This document shows positions 17,458 through 26,300 of a stretch of DNA of 32,892 bases, piece after piece. Origin of the DNA: Bacteriovorax sp. UBA1852 (GTDB lineage Bacteria; Bdellovibrionota; Bacteriovoracia; Bacteriovoracales; Bacteriovoracaceae); assembly GCA_002338505.1 (NCBI GenBank), contig DDIK01000174.1, forward strand, positions 1-32,892. The letters are read 5' to 3'. Position numbers and translations under genes: made by a program. The stretch's first letter is position 1, and every line of letters starts with the position of its first letter. The notes below the pieces were generated by a model. That model was not told the origin of the DNA. It saw only the letters and a program-made list of their open reading frames with translations, and ran no database searches.

Positions 17458-18477
17458 ATGGCCAATAAAAATCTACATAAATTTAAAGATATTGAAAATA
17501 ATATGCAAAAAGAAGCGCTTACAAATGAAGTAAAGGGCAACCTCTTCGAATTTCTAGTCGCTCAATACCTTGCTCGATCTTTTAACATCGAGGCTCAGTA
17601 CCTCAATAAGTGCGATCCCAGTATGCTGTCTTCTTTTCGCCAATACGAAGCATGGCTTCGAAAAAACCATAAAGATCTCTTAACTTATTTACCCATTCTT
17701 GCTGAGCACACTGCAAAGACAATATTTGATTATGTTGATAAACATTTTAAACAGATTCCAAAGGAAATTGTAACAGTTGGAAAAATTGCTGCTGGGTTTC
17801 ATAATGATGAATACGGTGAAGCTGATATAATTATTGTCTTGGATGATAGAATCGTTCCTATTAGTCTCAAACTCTGTAAAAATAACGCTTATCTTAGTAC
17901 AAAGAGTGCCGGAGCAAAAAGCTTTTTTAGTCGCTATTTTGAGGCCTTCGATGATGCTGCTTTTTATCAAACTACCTTTAATAGTATTATAGATAAGGGT
18001 TTTTCTGAATTTGGTGAGTCTCTCTATGAAAGAAAAGGCCTAGATTTCTCTGGAAGTTTTGATAAGCAATGGATTTTTGGAGAGCTTCCAGGAAAGCTAA
18101 AGGGAGAGGATAAGGAAGAACTTAATTCTTTCTATCAAATAATATTAAAAAACCTACATGAGATCACCATGACTCTTCTTAAAAGTGATGAGTCTCTTTT
18201 TAAAAAGTCTCTTCACCCGCTGATGGGTTATTCCAGTAGTAATATCTTGCAAGCCGTCTGTTATTATAAGACCAAGAATAAAGTCCCATATCAACACGAG
18301 AGAAGCTTTATCCATGATCCTCAAGAGATTAGCTCCGTCATAGTTGATGAATATTCTGATCATAAGAGTTCGTTTAACTTACGTCTCGATAATAATATTT
18401 TGCAACTTCGCGTAAAGCCTATGAACAAGTTTACGACAAAGTCTTATAAGATAAATTGCTCTGTACTTTACCAATAA
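17458..18477 (+). CDS. Unknown protein with possible PD-(D/E)XK nuclease-like core
   Basis: The 339-residue soluble protein has no signal peptide. I do not recognise a named family. Residues 21-42 (TNEVKGNLFEFLVAQYLAR) look like the first helix of the restriction-endonuclease-like fold, with E24 or E31 as candidate acid. Residues 119-138 contain an acidic D123 in GEADIIIVLDD followed by a strand PISLKL with S136-x-K138. This matches the D-(x)n-[E/Q/S]xK arrangement of PD-(D/E)XK nucleases, and the following STKSAGAKSFF segment is compatible with it. There is no methyltransferase, helicase or recombinase beside it. It is divergent from pyrB with 56 bases between. A TAGAAT box at 17440-17445 lies 12 bases before the ATG, and no clear ribosome binding site is seen. 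Coding status is firm; the nuclease call is tentative. Confidence 0.6.
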   Translation: MANKNLHKFKDIENNMQKEALTNEVKGNLFEFLVAQYLARSFNIEAQYLNKCDPSMLSSFRQYEAWLRKNHKDLLTYLPILAEHTAKTIFDYVDKHFKQIPKEIVTVGKIAAGFHNDEYGEADIIIVLDDRIVPISLKLCKNNAYLSTKSAGAKSFFSRYFEAFDDAAFYQTTFNSIIDKGFSEFGESLYERKGLDFSGSFDKQWIFGELPGKLKGEDKEELNSFYQIILKNLHEITMTLLKSDESLFKKSLHPLMGYSSSNILQAVCYYKTKNKVPYQHERSFIHDPQEISSVIVDEYSDHKSSFNLRLDNNILQLRVKPMNKFTTKSYKINCSVLYQ

Positions 18478-18520
18478 ATTAGCCGATAATATGGTTTTAA
18501 ACTATAGAAAGGAGTCTAAG

Positions 18521-18865
18521 TTGAAGAAGATTATTTCACTTCTTGCCATAACACTATGCTTAAACTTAAGCGCGAGAGAGCTCACTTTCTCTGAAAAAAC
18601 CACATTAATAAATTACAAGAAAATAAACTTTGTTAAAAACCATGTCTTGTCAAAAATTGTTGTAGATGAACTTTCTCTTGGAGAGTTTTTAAGTTACAAA
18701 GTTTTAAAAAATAGCTGTAGCCCACTTGATCAATTACTTGAAGAAGTAAATCGCGCTGATTCAGAATATGATGATCAGACTAAGCGTCTCGCTACTTTAG
18801 TATCGATTTGTTCTCAAGGAGTAATAGGCCTAAGTGAATTAAGTATTAATCAAACTCGTAAATAG
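18521..18865 (+). CDS. Small secreted protein of unknown function
   Basis: The 114-residue product starts at TTG 18521, placed 6 bases after a strong AAAGGAG (18508-18514), and begins MKKIISLLAITLCLNLSA, a Sec signal peptide with probable cleavage after LSA. The frame also contains an ATG at 18491, but that would put ten residues before the signal peptide and leave the ribosome binding site unused. The mature part (about 96 residues) is helical-looking and acidic/basic mixed, with two Cys (NSCSPL, SICSQG) that could form a disulfide. No family is recognised. It sits 43 bases after the 17458 gene and 14 bases before lplA, so it may be cotranscribed with either. Confidence 0.7.
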   Translation: MKKIISLLAITLCLNLSARELTFSEKTTLINYKKINFVKNHVLSKIVVDELSLGEFLSYKVLKNSCSPLDQLLEEVNRADSEYDDQTKRLATLVSICSQGVIGLSELSINQTRK

Positions 18866-18879
18866 AGCGGAGAAATTCT

Positions 18880-19893
18880 ATGTCTCATAATATCAGAGTA
18901 TTCATTGCAGATACCTTTGACCCTTGGTTTAACCTAGCAACGGAAGATTGGATCTTTAATGATATGGATCCAGAGACAAAGGTTCTCTTTCTTTGGAGAA
19001 ATCAAAATACAGTTGTTATCGGACGTTTTCAAAATCCTTGGACAGAATGTAATGTAGATCTCATGGAAAAAGACGAAATAAAGCTCGCCCGTAGACAAAG
19101 TGGTGGTGGAGCTGTCTTTCACGATCTCGGAAATACAAATTTTACTTTCATGTCATCTAAAACAGGAAATAAGAAAGAAGATAATAATGAGATTATCATC
19201 AATGCTCTTAAGCGTTTTGATATTGAAGCTGAGGCCTCTGGAAGAAATGATATTGTCGTTAATTTCGACGACGGCCCTAGAAAGTTTTCAGGTAGTGCTT
19301 TTAAGCAGAAAAAAGATCGTGCTTTTCACCACGGAACTCTCTTAATTGATGCCGATCTTACAAAGCTTGGAAATTACCTCAATCCAAATAAGAAGAAATT
19401 AGAATCAAAGGGCATTAAGTCAGTTCGAGCACGTGTGACAAATCTTAAAGATATAAACCCAGAGATTAAGCATGATTCTCTTTGCCAAGCAATTATTGAA
19501 GAGTTCTTCAATTTCTATGAATCAAAATGTGAAATTGAATATCTTGATCATGACTTTCTTCAAAAGCAACCAGCTCTTAATGAGTATTATAATAAACTTA
19601 AGGCCTGGGAATGGCGCTTTGGTGAAACTCCAAAATTTTCTCACTACTTTGATGAGAGATTTGAATGGGGTGGGGTTGAAGTACACCTTGATTCACATAA
19701 AGGCATGATCAAAGAAGTCAAAATTTATACTGACTGTCTCTTTCCCGATGCCATCGCTGAGCTTCAAAAGTCTCTTGTTGATAGGGAGTATGCAGTTGGG
19801 TCTGTTAGTGAAGTATTTGATACTGTCATCAAGGACTTTGATTTAGATGAGCTCAAGCAGCTTAGAGATTTGTTTATTAATCAGATTTCATAG
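18880..19893 (+). CDS. lplA: Lipoate-protein ligase A
   Basis: The 337-residue enzyme matches E. coli LplA (338 residues) from end to end. It activates free lipoate with ATP to lipoyl-AMP and transfers it to lipoyl domains of pyruvate and 2-oxoglutarate dehydrogenases and the glycine cleavage H protein. Motifs seen are DPWFNLATED, LFLWRNQNTVVIGRFQNPW, the lipoate-binding RRQSGGGAVFHDLGN (71-85), EASGRNDIVV, catalytic Lys K135 in RKFSGSAFK, HHGTLL, YLNPNKKKLESKGI and the accessory domain with WEWRFGETPKFSHYFDERFEWGGVE. The ribosome binding site GGAGAAA is 5-8 bases before the ATG. Having a salvage ligase suggests the cell can take lipoate from its surroundings or from prey. Confidence 0.96.
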   Translation: MSHNIRVFIADTFDPWFNLATEDWIFNDMDPETKVLFLWRNQNTVVIGRFQNPWTECNVDLMEKDEIKLARRQSGGGAVFHDLGNTNFTFMSSKTGNKKEDNNEIIINALKRFDIEAEASGRNDIVVNFDDGPRKFSGSAFKQKKDRAFHHGTLLIDADLTKLGNYLNPNKKKLESKGIKSVRARVTNLKDINPEIKHDSLCQAIIEEFFNFYESKCEIEYLDHDFLQKQPALNEYYNKLKAWEWRFGETPKFSHYFDERFEWGGVEVHLDSHKGMIKEVKIYTDCLFPDAIAELQKSLVDREYAVGSVSEVFDTVIKDFDLDELKQLRDLFINQIS

Positions 19894-20008
19894 TTTGCTT
19901 TTAGTGCACGTAAACTTTTCTGTATGACCATTAACAGTTTCGATGGGATACTATCCACAGACTTTAAAATACCTTCAAATTAACTTAGAACAAATTCAAG
20001 GGTAACTA

Positions 20009-21835
20009 ATGATTGAAAAATATTTAAATGCATTCCCTTACATGCAAACAACAATTGTAGACAAAGAAAATATCTTAATTTTTCTAAAGAGTCAGGGCGA
20101 GAGCAAGGCACTTCATATGCTAGATATCGAAAATTCATTATCATATGATGATAGTAAAGTTATCTCTTCAGAAGACTTTTCGAAGAGAGCTTACTGGCCA
20201 ATAGTTTTTGACTCAAAAAAGAAACTGCTTTACATAATTTCAGATGACGAGAATCAAGAGAATTATAATATATATACACTTAATCTAAGCACCTCAAAGC
20301 TTGAGCAGATAACGAAAACTACTTATTGTGGAGTATATGGACTGAGTCCTGACAAGAAAATACTTGTATATGGAGATAGATATAAGACAGGGGAGGGAAA
20401 GTTCTACACTCGAGTTTATAAGAGATGTCTTGAGACCAATAGAGAAAAACTTCTGTGTGATGACGCCGATTGGAAGTACCGATTTAGCTGGTCTGATGTT
20501 GTCTTTGATCAAGGTGGGAAAAATGTCTTTATAAGTGTAGATCTTAATAATGAAAGAAAGACTAATAATATTGTAAGAATTAATCTAGAATCTACTGCCG
20601 TAGAACATCTTCTTCAAGAAGAGGATCAGAGTTCGGAGCTGTGGGTACTAAACAAGAGGATTGAAGGCAATAATTTATATTACTGCTCCAATAAAAATGG
20701 CTATCTCAATGCGTATAAATTGAAGCTAGATTCACTTAAGACCTCTCAGCTAACTCATTTAAGCAGAAGTCTTAATGGAATTAACATTCTCGAAGATAAT
20801 ACAGCTCTTTATATAACTGTGAACTATGATGAAAAAAATGAAACTCACCTCTTTAAAGTAGACTTAACTTCTGATTCGAAATTAGCTATGAAGTCAGAGA
20901 TATTAAGAGGATCTCATTCAATTGCTCCGAGTGATTCTCTTTGGCTTTCACATTCGAGTATGAGCTCTCCTAACACCTTTACTGAGTATAAATTTAATGA
21001 AGCTTTGTGCCCTGAGCGATCTATAAAACCCTATCAAGGGAATCTTAATAAATTAGTTCACAATTCTTATCGATATGTTGAATACGAAACTTTTGATGGA
21101 CATAAAGTTTCGGCGTTTTTATCACTTCCAAAAACAAAGATTCGAGGAGCTATAATAACAGCTTTCTACGGTGGTTATAATTATTACTCTTGGCAGACTC
21201 AATTATTCTCAGAGCTTGGCATTATTGAGCTTTCTCCAGCGGTAAGGGGTTCTGAAACAAGAGGCAAAGAGTGGAGAGATTTAATAAAAGGCGACTTAGG
21301 TGGGAATGAAATTATAGATCTACATTTTGCTGCAAAGTTTTTAGAGAAAGAATTTAAATTGGAGTCTTCTCAAATAGGGCTGGAGGGAGGAAGTCATGGA
21401 GGCTATAGTGTTCTTCGAGGAATGACAATGGGTAGAGGGTTTAACGGTATAAATGAAAGTTATTATCCATACGGCTTCGGTATTTGTTGGGCAGGCTTTG
21501 CAGATTTAGAAGATTTCTATAAAACTTCGAATATCCCTGACTGGTTAGTTGACATGTTAGGTCCTTATGAGGGCAACGAAGAGAAGTATAGAGAAAGATC
21601 TCCTGTCCATAATTTTGAAAACTTAAACGCACCCGTTTTTATCTCCCATGGAACAAATGACGCCAGAGTTAGTCCAACATCAATGGACGGATTTATTGAG
21701 AAGCTTAGGGCCTCAGATAAGGACTATTCTCTTCACATGATGGCGGGACTTGGTCATGGTGGTGGAAATCAAAATGAAGAAATCGTTATGTATAACAAAA
21801 TGATTTCCTTCTTAAAGAAAGTTCTGAATATATAA
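20009..21835 (+). CDS. S9-family prolyl oligopeptidase-like serine peptidase (cytoplasmic)
   Basis: The 608-residue protein has a beta-propeller-like N-terminal half (about 1-345, repeated WD/TolB-like strands such as YNIYTLNLSTSKLEQIT and NIVRINLESTAVEHLL) and a C-terminal alpha/beta-hydrolase (about 360-608). The catalytic triad is visible: S462 in GGSHGGY (G-x-S-x-G-G), D551 in SHGTNDARVSP and H583 in GLGHGGG. The architecture is that of the S9 peptidases (prolyl oligopeptidase, dipeptidyl or acylaminoacyl peptidases), which cut short peptides. No signal peptide is present, so it should act in the cytoplasm, for example on imported oligopeptides. The ATG follows AAGGG with 5 bases spacing. 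The 115-base gap after lplA shows no terminator. Exact specificity is unclear. Confidence 0.9.
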   Translation: MIEKYLNAFPYMQTTIVDKENILIFLKSQGESKALHMLDIENSLSYDDSKVISSEDFSKRAYWPIVFDSKKKLLYIISDDENQENYNIYTLNLSTSKLEQITKTTYCGVYGLSPDKKILVYGDRYKTGEGKFYTRVYKRCLETNREKLLCDDADWKYRFSWSDVVFDQGGKNVFISVDLNNERKTNNIVRINLESTAVEHLLQEEDQSSELWVLNKRIEGNNLYYCSNKNGYLNAYKLKLDSLKTSQLTHLSRSLNGINILEDNTALYITVNYDEKNETHLFKVDLTSDSKLAMKSEILRGSHSIAPSDSLWLSHSSMSSPNTFTEYKFNEALCPERSIKPYQGNLNKLVHNSYRYVEYETFDGHKVSAFLSLPKTKIRGAIITAFYGGYNYYSWQTQLFSELGIIELSPAVRGSETRGKEWRDLIKGDLGGNEIIDLHFAAKFLEKEFKLESSQIGLEGGSHGGYSVLRGMTMGRGFNGINESYYPYGFGICWAGFADLEDFYKTSNIPDWLVDMLGPYEGNEEKYRERSPVHNFENLNAPVFISHGTNDARVSPTSMDGFIEKLRASDKDYSLHMMAGLGHGGGNQNEEIVMYNKMISFLKKVLNI

Positions 21836-21902
21836 TCCTTAGTAAAAATAACAAAATGAATACTAGAGCTTCTTACAAAATAAGCTAAGAAAAGTTTTAC
21901 GA

Positions 21903-21924
21903 ATTATACCTGTATTATACTGTG
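21903..21924 (+). repeat. Tandem 11-base direct repeat, possible operator
   Basis: ATTATACCTGT (21903-21913) is followed at once by ATTATACTGTG (21914-21924), that is ATTATAC repeated with one helical turn of spacing. It lies 53 bases before the nucleotidyltransferase-RHH operon. Ribbon-helix-helix proteins often bind such phased half-sites, so autoregulation is possible, but this is inference. Confidence 0.35.
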
Positions 21925-21977
21925 CTTTTAGTTTTTTTTGTATATGCAAATAAACCTTGTTGTGTTAGAGTATCTGT

Positions 21978-22436
21978 ATGTTTATAGTTAAAACGTGCAG
22001 AATATTCGACAAATACAATATCCCGTACGCGCTTGTTGGTGGACATGCTGTAAACCTCCATGGTGCAATAAGGGGAACCCTAGATATCGACTTTATCATT
22101 AAATGGAGTTTAGAAACTCTAGTCCAATGTGAAAAAGCCTTGAATGAAATTGGTCTTGTTTCAAGAGTTCCTATTAATGCGTCCGACGTATACAAATTTA
22201 GAGATGAATATATAAAAAGAAAGAATATGATCGCATGGAATTTTATAAACCCGTCTAATCCAAGTGAGCTAATTGATATAATTATAACAACACCACTAAA
22301 AAGGCAGAAAGTTATAAATAAGAGAATTAAAGGGTTTGATGTTAAAGTCTTGAGCAAAGATGATCTAATTAAAATGAAAAAAAAATCAGGACGAACACAA
22401 GATTTGGTTGATATTGAAGCATTGGAGAAGCTATGA
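21978..22436 (+). CDS. Small nucleotidyltransferase, putative toxin-antitoxin component
   Basis: The 152-residue protein belongs to the polymerase-beta-like nucleotidyltransferase group related to the AbiEii/MNT-type proteins. Motifs are YALVGGHAVNLHG (GG at 21-22) and R-G-T-x-D-I-D (residues 32-38), which supplies the metal-binding Asp pair D36 and D38. A possible third Asp is in ELIDIII. The C-terminus SKDDLIKMKKKSGRTQDLVDIEAL is typical of this group. Known relatives act as toxins or antitoxins by transferring nucleotides to tRNA, GTP or proteins, or in phage exclusion. It overlaps the next gene by 4 bases (ATGA), so the two are translationally coupled. No ribosome binding site is obvious. 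Function as a TA partner is inferred from arrangement. Confidence 0.8.
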   Translation: MFIVKTCRIFDKYNIPYALVGGHAVNLHGAIRGTLDIDFIIKWSLETLVQCEKALNEIGLVSRVPINASDVYKFRDEYIKRKNMIAWNFINPSNPSELIDIIITTPLKRQKVINKRIKGFDVKVLSKDDLIKMKKKSGRTQDLVDIEALEKL

Positions 22437-22681
22437 AGAAACCTATTCAATACTTTAAAGAAGAAGATCTCAAAAGAAATAAGAAGCTTTCTCCTACTCA
22501 GATTTCACAGTTTTTGGAAGAATTTCGACAGATGCAGCAAGAAGAAGTTAGGGAGAATAAGTTAATTTCAATGCGAATCGACAATCTACTTTTGAATGCA
22601 TTTAAAGAAAAGTGTGAGAAAGAAGGTGTTAAATATCAAAAAAAAATAAGGCACCTTATGCAAGAATGGCTTAATGAGTAA
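22433..22681 (+). CDS. Ribbon-helix-helix protein, putative antitoxin/autoregulator
   Basis: The 82-residue protein has a charged N-terminal half (residues 1-42, Gln/Glu-rich, probably the partner-binding segment) and a C-terminal ribbon-helix-helix motif (about 43-81). The motif consists of the strand ISMRIDN, helix LLLNAFKEKCEKEG and helix YQKKIRHLMQEWL. This layout matches CopG/BrnA-type DNA-binding antitoxins. Its start overlaps the nucleotidyltransferase stop by 4 bases. In this module the nucleotidyltransferase is first and the DNA-binding protein second. A weak AGG-less start region (GGAGAAGCT before ATG) provides the ribosome binding site within the upstream gene. Confidence 0.8.
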   Translation: MKKPIQYFKEEDLKRNKKLSPTQISQFLEEFRQMQQEEVRENKLISMRIDNLLLNAFKEKCEKEGVKYQKKIRHLMQEWLNE

Positions 22682-22861
22682 GTAACTATCGCCCTTTTTC
22701 TCATTTATTGGATTCCCGTATCTATCTGAAATTTTATGTTGCTGTCCAAAAGTTAACACCCTCAATAAAAAAACATGATCTAGTGAAAACTATCATAAAA
22801 GCTGGGACAATGTGTGTAGTAAGAAATTATAAAGCATTACTCAGATGAGCAGGAGAAGATT

Positions 22862-23230
22862 ATGAAAAAGGTTTTATTCATTTTATCAATTTTAATATCT
22901 TTTTCTTCATTTGCTGATTTATACACTGAGAATCATTTAACGTTAGAAGATAGCATCCAACAGCTCTTCCATGAGGGAGTTGTTAATCAAACAAAAGAGT
23001 TTGAAACATTGATGTTTGATGAAGAGCATATAGCACGAAGTATCTACGAAAAGGGAATAAGAAGATCAGACCTCGACTATTGTCGCAAGGCTTTGATTCC
23101 TGGACTCGAAAGTTGCTGGACTGTATCTATAGGTAAAAACGAAGAGTTTTGTTCTAAGTTTTCACATACAATACCTACCATAGCCGAAATTGTAGGGCCT
23201 GGTAGTAATTATCTATGCAGAAAGTACTAA
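22862..23230 (+). CDS. Small secreted cysteine-containing protein
   Basis: The 122-residue product begins MKKVLFILSILISFSSFA, a Sec signal peptide with probable cleavage after SFA. The mature part has four Cys (DYCRKA, ESCWTV, EFCSKF, YLCRKY), compatible with two disulfides after export. A strong ribosome binding site AGGAGAAG stands 4 bases before the ATG. The 180-base gap before it (22682-22861) shows nothing I can name. Two hairpins follow (23255-23282 and 23332-23355), the second with a T run, ending the transcript before the convergent giant gene. No family is recognised. Confidence 0.72.
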   Translation: MKKVLFILSILISFSSFADLYTENHLTLEDSIQQLFHEGVVNQTKEFETLMFDEEHIARSIYEKGIRRSDLDYCRKALIPGLESCWTVSIGKNEEFCSKFSHTIPTIAEIVGPGSNYLCRKY

Positions 23231-23254
23231 TATTATGAAAATCATATGAACATC

Positions 23255-23282
23255 AAGGCTAACTGTTAAAAATGTTAGCCTT
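23255..23282. terminator. Perfect 9-bp hairpin between convergent genes
   Basis: AAGGCTAAC (23255-23263) pairs exactly with GTTAGCCTT (23274-23282) across a 10-base loop. The tail GTTAGTTTC is only moderately T-rich, so it may be a weak intrinsic terminator or a 3'-end stabilising hairpin. Confidence 0.45.
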
Positions 23283-23331
23283 GTTAGTTTCAGAAACAAT
23301 CTCGATTGAAATTCAAAGTTAAAGTCCGAGC

Positions 23332-23355
23332 CGTAGGCGACCTATGTTTTTTTTT
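23332..23355 (+). terminator. Intrinsic terminator for the 22862 gene
   Basis: CGTAGG (23332-23337) pairs with CCTATG (23341-23346), one G-T wobble, around a CGA loop, followed by nine T residues (23347-23355). The stem is short but the T run is long. Confidence 0.6.
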
Positions 23356-23365
23356 ACTAATATTT

Positions 23366-26300
23366 TCAAAAAGCTGGCTCAAGTCCTGACCCAGTATTAT
23401 AAAGAACTTCTCTTTCATAAGTAGTAAGAACTTTCTTCCAAAATCCAAGAGCATCAATACGACCCGTAAAATAAGTCACGTCTCCGCTTTGAGCGCCAAC
23501 TTCAAAGACACTATTTCCGCCTGTTGGTCCACCGCTAAAAGCCTGTGAGGCAGGAGCGCTATTGTTAACATAGAGATTAATCGTATCAGTTGAACTATTG
23601 TGAGTTGCGATTACATGATACCAAGTATCGTTTGCAACTGAAATTGGAAAAGAAACCGTGGCGCTATCAACACGAAACCTGAATCCTGTACTTCCAATAT
23701 AGTCGAGGTAGTATTCATCAGTCGCTCCATTCCACTTTGTAATGATCGGCTGACTTGTAAGATTATTGGCCACATAAACCCAAACTGAAATAGAGAAGTC
23801 TTGATCACTTACCGTGAGTTCGCCACCGTCAATCGAACTTAGGTAATCAAAAGTTGTACTACTAAAGCCTGTAGCATTTCCAGCGACTCCTGCCTGCTGT
23901 GAGACAAGACCATTTGGTGTGAGGTTATTTGATCCTTGCTCATCAACTCTTAGTCCTGCAGCTTCTCCTAATTTCCAAAAGCCTTGAAGAGAGGTGTTAA
24001 GATCTGTACAAGAGACACTAGCATTTGTAACACTAGACTCAAGCCCAAGACTATTAATGGCCTTTACATTTAAGTAATAAGTTTGGGCCTCAGTAAGTGT
24101 TTGTCCTGAAAGATTAATCGAAGTCGCTAATGCAGTACTAGTCCAAGATATTTCATCAGTTGCGCCTGCACTTGTCCCAAGTGAGTATTCATAATGATCG
24201 ATACTTGATTCAGCATCAGTGCTTGAAGTCCATGATCCTTTAATCGTCTTTGTCGTACAACCGTCTGCTGTGACGGTAACAGTCGTCGGAGGAGTTGCGT
24301 CTACAAGCCATCCGTCTCCACTTACGACACTACTGGTGTTTCCAGCGTTATCAACGACTCTGACATTTGCATAGTAAGTCGTCCCACTGTTTAGATTTGG
24401 TGCAATTGAAGTTATTGTCGTAGTTGTCGTGACTCCAACATCGGTCCAATTAAGAGTACTAGTATCTCCCGCGCTTGTTCCTAGAGAGACTTCATAGCGA
24501 GCAATACCACTTGTGGCATCACTTGCGCCAGACCACGAAAGGGCAGGGCTAGCTGTAACGGAAGTTGAATTGACTCCATCATTTACTGCCGTGACATCTG
24601 TCGGAGCGACAGTGTCATGAGTGTAATTCGTCATAAAAGTACATGCTGAAGTATTTCCAAGTGCATCTTGTGCCCTTAGATAAATTGTAGAAGTTGTATT
24701 CGCTGTCACGCTTAAAGAAATTCCCGCACCTTCAAAGAGTGCTTTTGTTCCTGTTCCTATGGAGACCGTACATGAAGAATCACTGAAGGCCTCTACACTT
24801 ATGGTATCTCCAGAACTTGCTCCAACAAGATCAGGTGTCGTTGAACTATTATTAGGTGAAGCGGGCGTAATACTTGAAAAACTTGGTGCTGATGGACCAG
24901 TGTTATCATGAGTATAGCTTGTTAAGAGAGTACAATTTGACTCATTCCCAAGGCTATCAAAAGCTTGAGCATAGATACTTGTGTCACTATTTGCACTAAC
25001 ACTTGCTGTGATTCCAGCAGCTTCAAAGCTTGCCTTTGTTCCTGTTCCAATTTGATTAGAGCAAGAGGCATTTGTATGAAGATTAATAGTTACTGTGTCG
25101 ACGGAACTTGAACCTATTACTTCTGGGGCCGTATCTGTAGCACTAGGACTGGCCGGGTTTGTGGAAGAGAAACTTGGATCAGCAGGCCCTACGTTATCAT
25201 GTGTATAGGAGACAAGTAGGGTACAAGCAGATGTATTACTAAGTGAATCAAGTGCTTGCGCATAAATTGTTGTCGTTGCATTGGCAGAAGCAGTAGCAGA
25301 AATTCCTGCACTTTCAAAGTTTGCTTTTGTTCCACTTCCAATTCCTGTTGCGCATGTATTTTCTAAAAAGAGATTTATCGTCGTAGTGTCCGCCGAGGCC
25401 GAACCAATAACAGAAGGAGTGGTACTGGAATTATTTGGTGAGCTTGGAGTTGTGCTCGTAAAGCTAGGAGCTGTTGGAGCGGTATTATCATGAGTGTAAC
25501 TTGTAAGAAGTGTACAGTTTGAGGTATTTCCATAAGTATCAGAAGCTCTCGCATAAATTGTCGTTGCCGTGTTCGCAGTGACTGTCGCCGTAATTCCAGC
25601 TCCTTCAAATGTCGCCTTCGTTCCAGATCCTATACTTGTTGTACAACCGCTATCACTATAAAGTGAAACTGTCGTCGTGTCGCCAGAGCTTGAACCAATA
25701 ACTTCAGGCGCTGTATCACTTGCACTTGGTGAAGCAGGGGAGGTCGATGAAAAACTTGGGTCAGTAGGGCCTGTATTATCATGAATATAATTAGTTAAAA
25801 GTGTGCAGGTCGAAGTATTTGCGGCAGCATCTGTCGTTGTCCCATAGATTGGTGTGGTATTGTTTGGAGTGACACTTGCTTGAATTCCTGAGCCAATAAA
25901 TGTTGATCTTGTTCCTGTTCCAATTTGAGAAGAGCAGGTATTTTCATTATAAAGACTTACTGTCACAACATCAGAAGCGGCGCCTCCGATAACAAATGGA
26001 GTCGTCACACTTGTACTTGGTGAAGCAGGGGAGGTGCTAGAGAAACTGGCCACAGCTGGGTCCACGTTATCATGAGTATAGGTAGTTAAAAGAGTGCAGT
26101 TTGAATTATTTGAAAGTGCATCTTGCGCTCGAGCATAGATCGTTGTTTGTGTATTTGCAGTAACTGTAATTCCAATTCCAGCTCCTTCAAAGGTCGCTTT
26201 TGTTCCTGAATTTAAAGCACTAGAACAACCGGAATCACTAAAGAGAAAGACATTGGTAGTATCTGCGGAGCTTGATCCAATTATATTTGGAGTAAGGTCA

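Noticed and set aside
22682..22861. Possible insertion-sequence remnant or small RNA in the 180-base gap
   Set aside because: No inverted repeats, target duplications, hairpin with T run or coding remnant could be seen.
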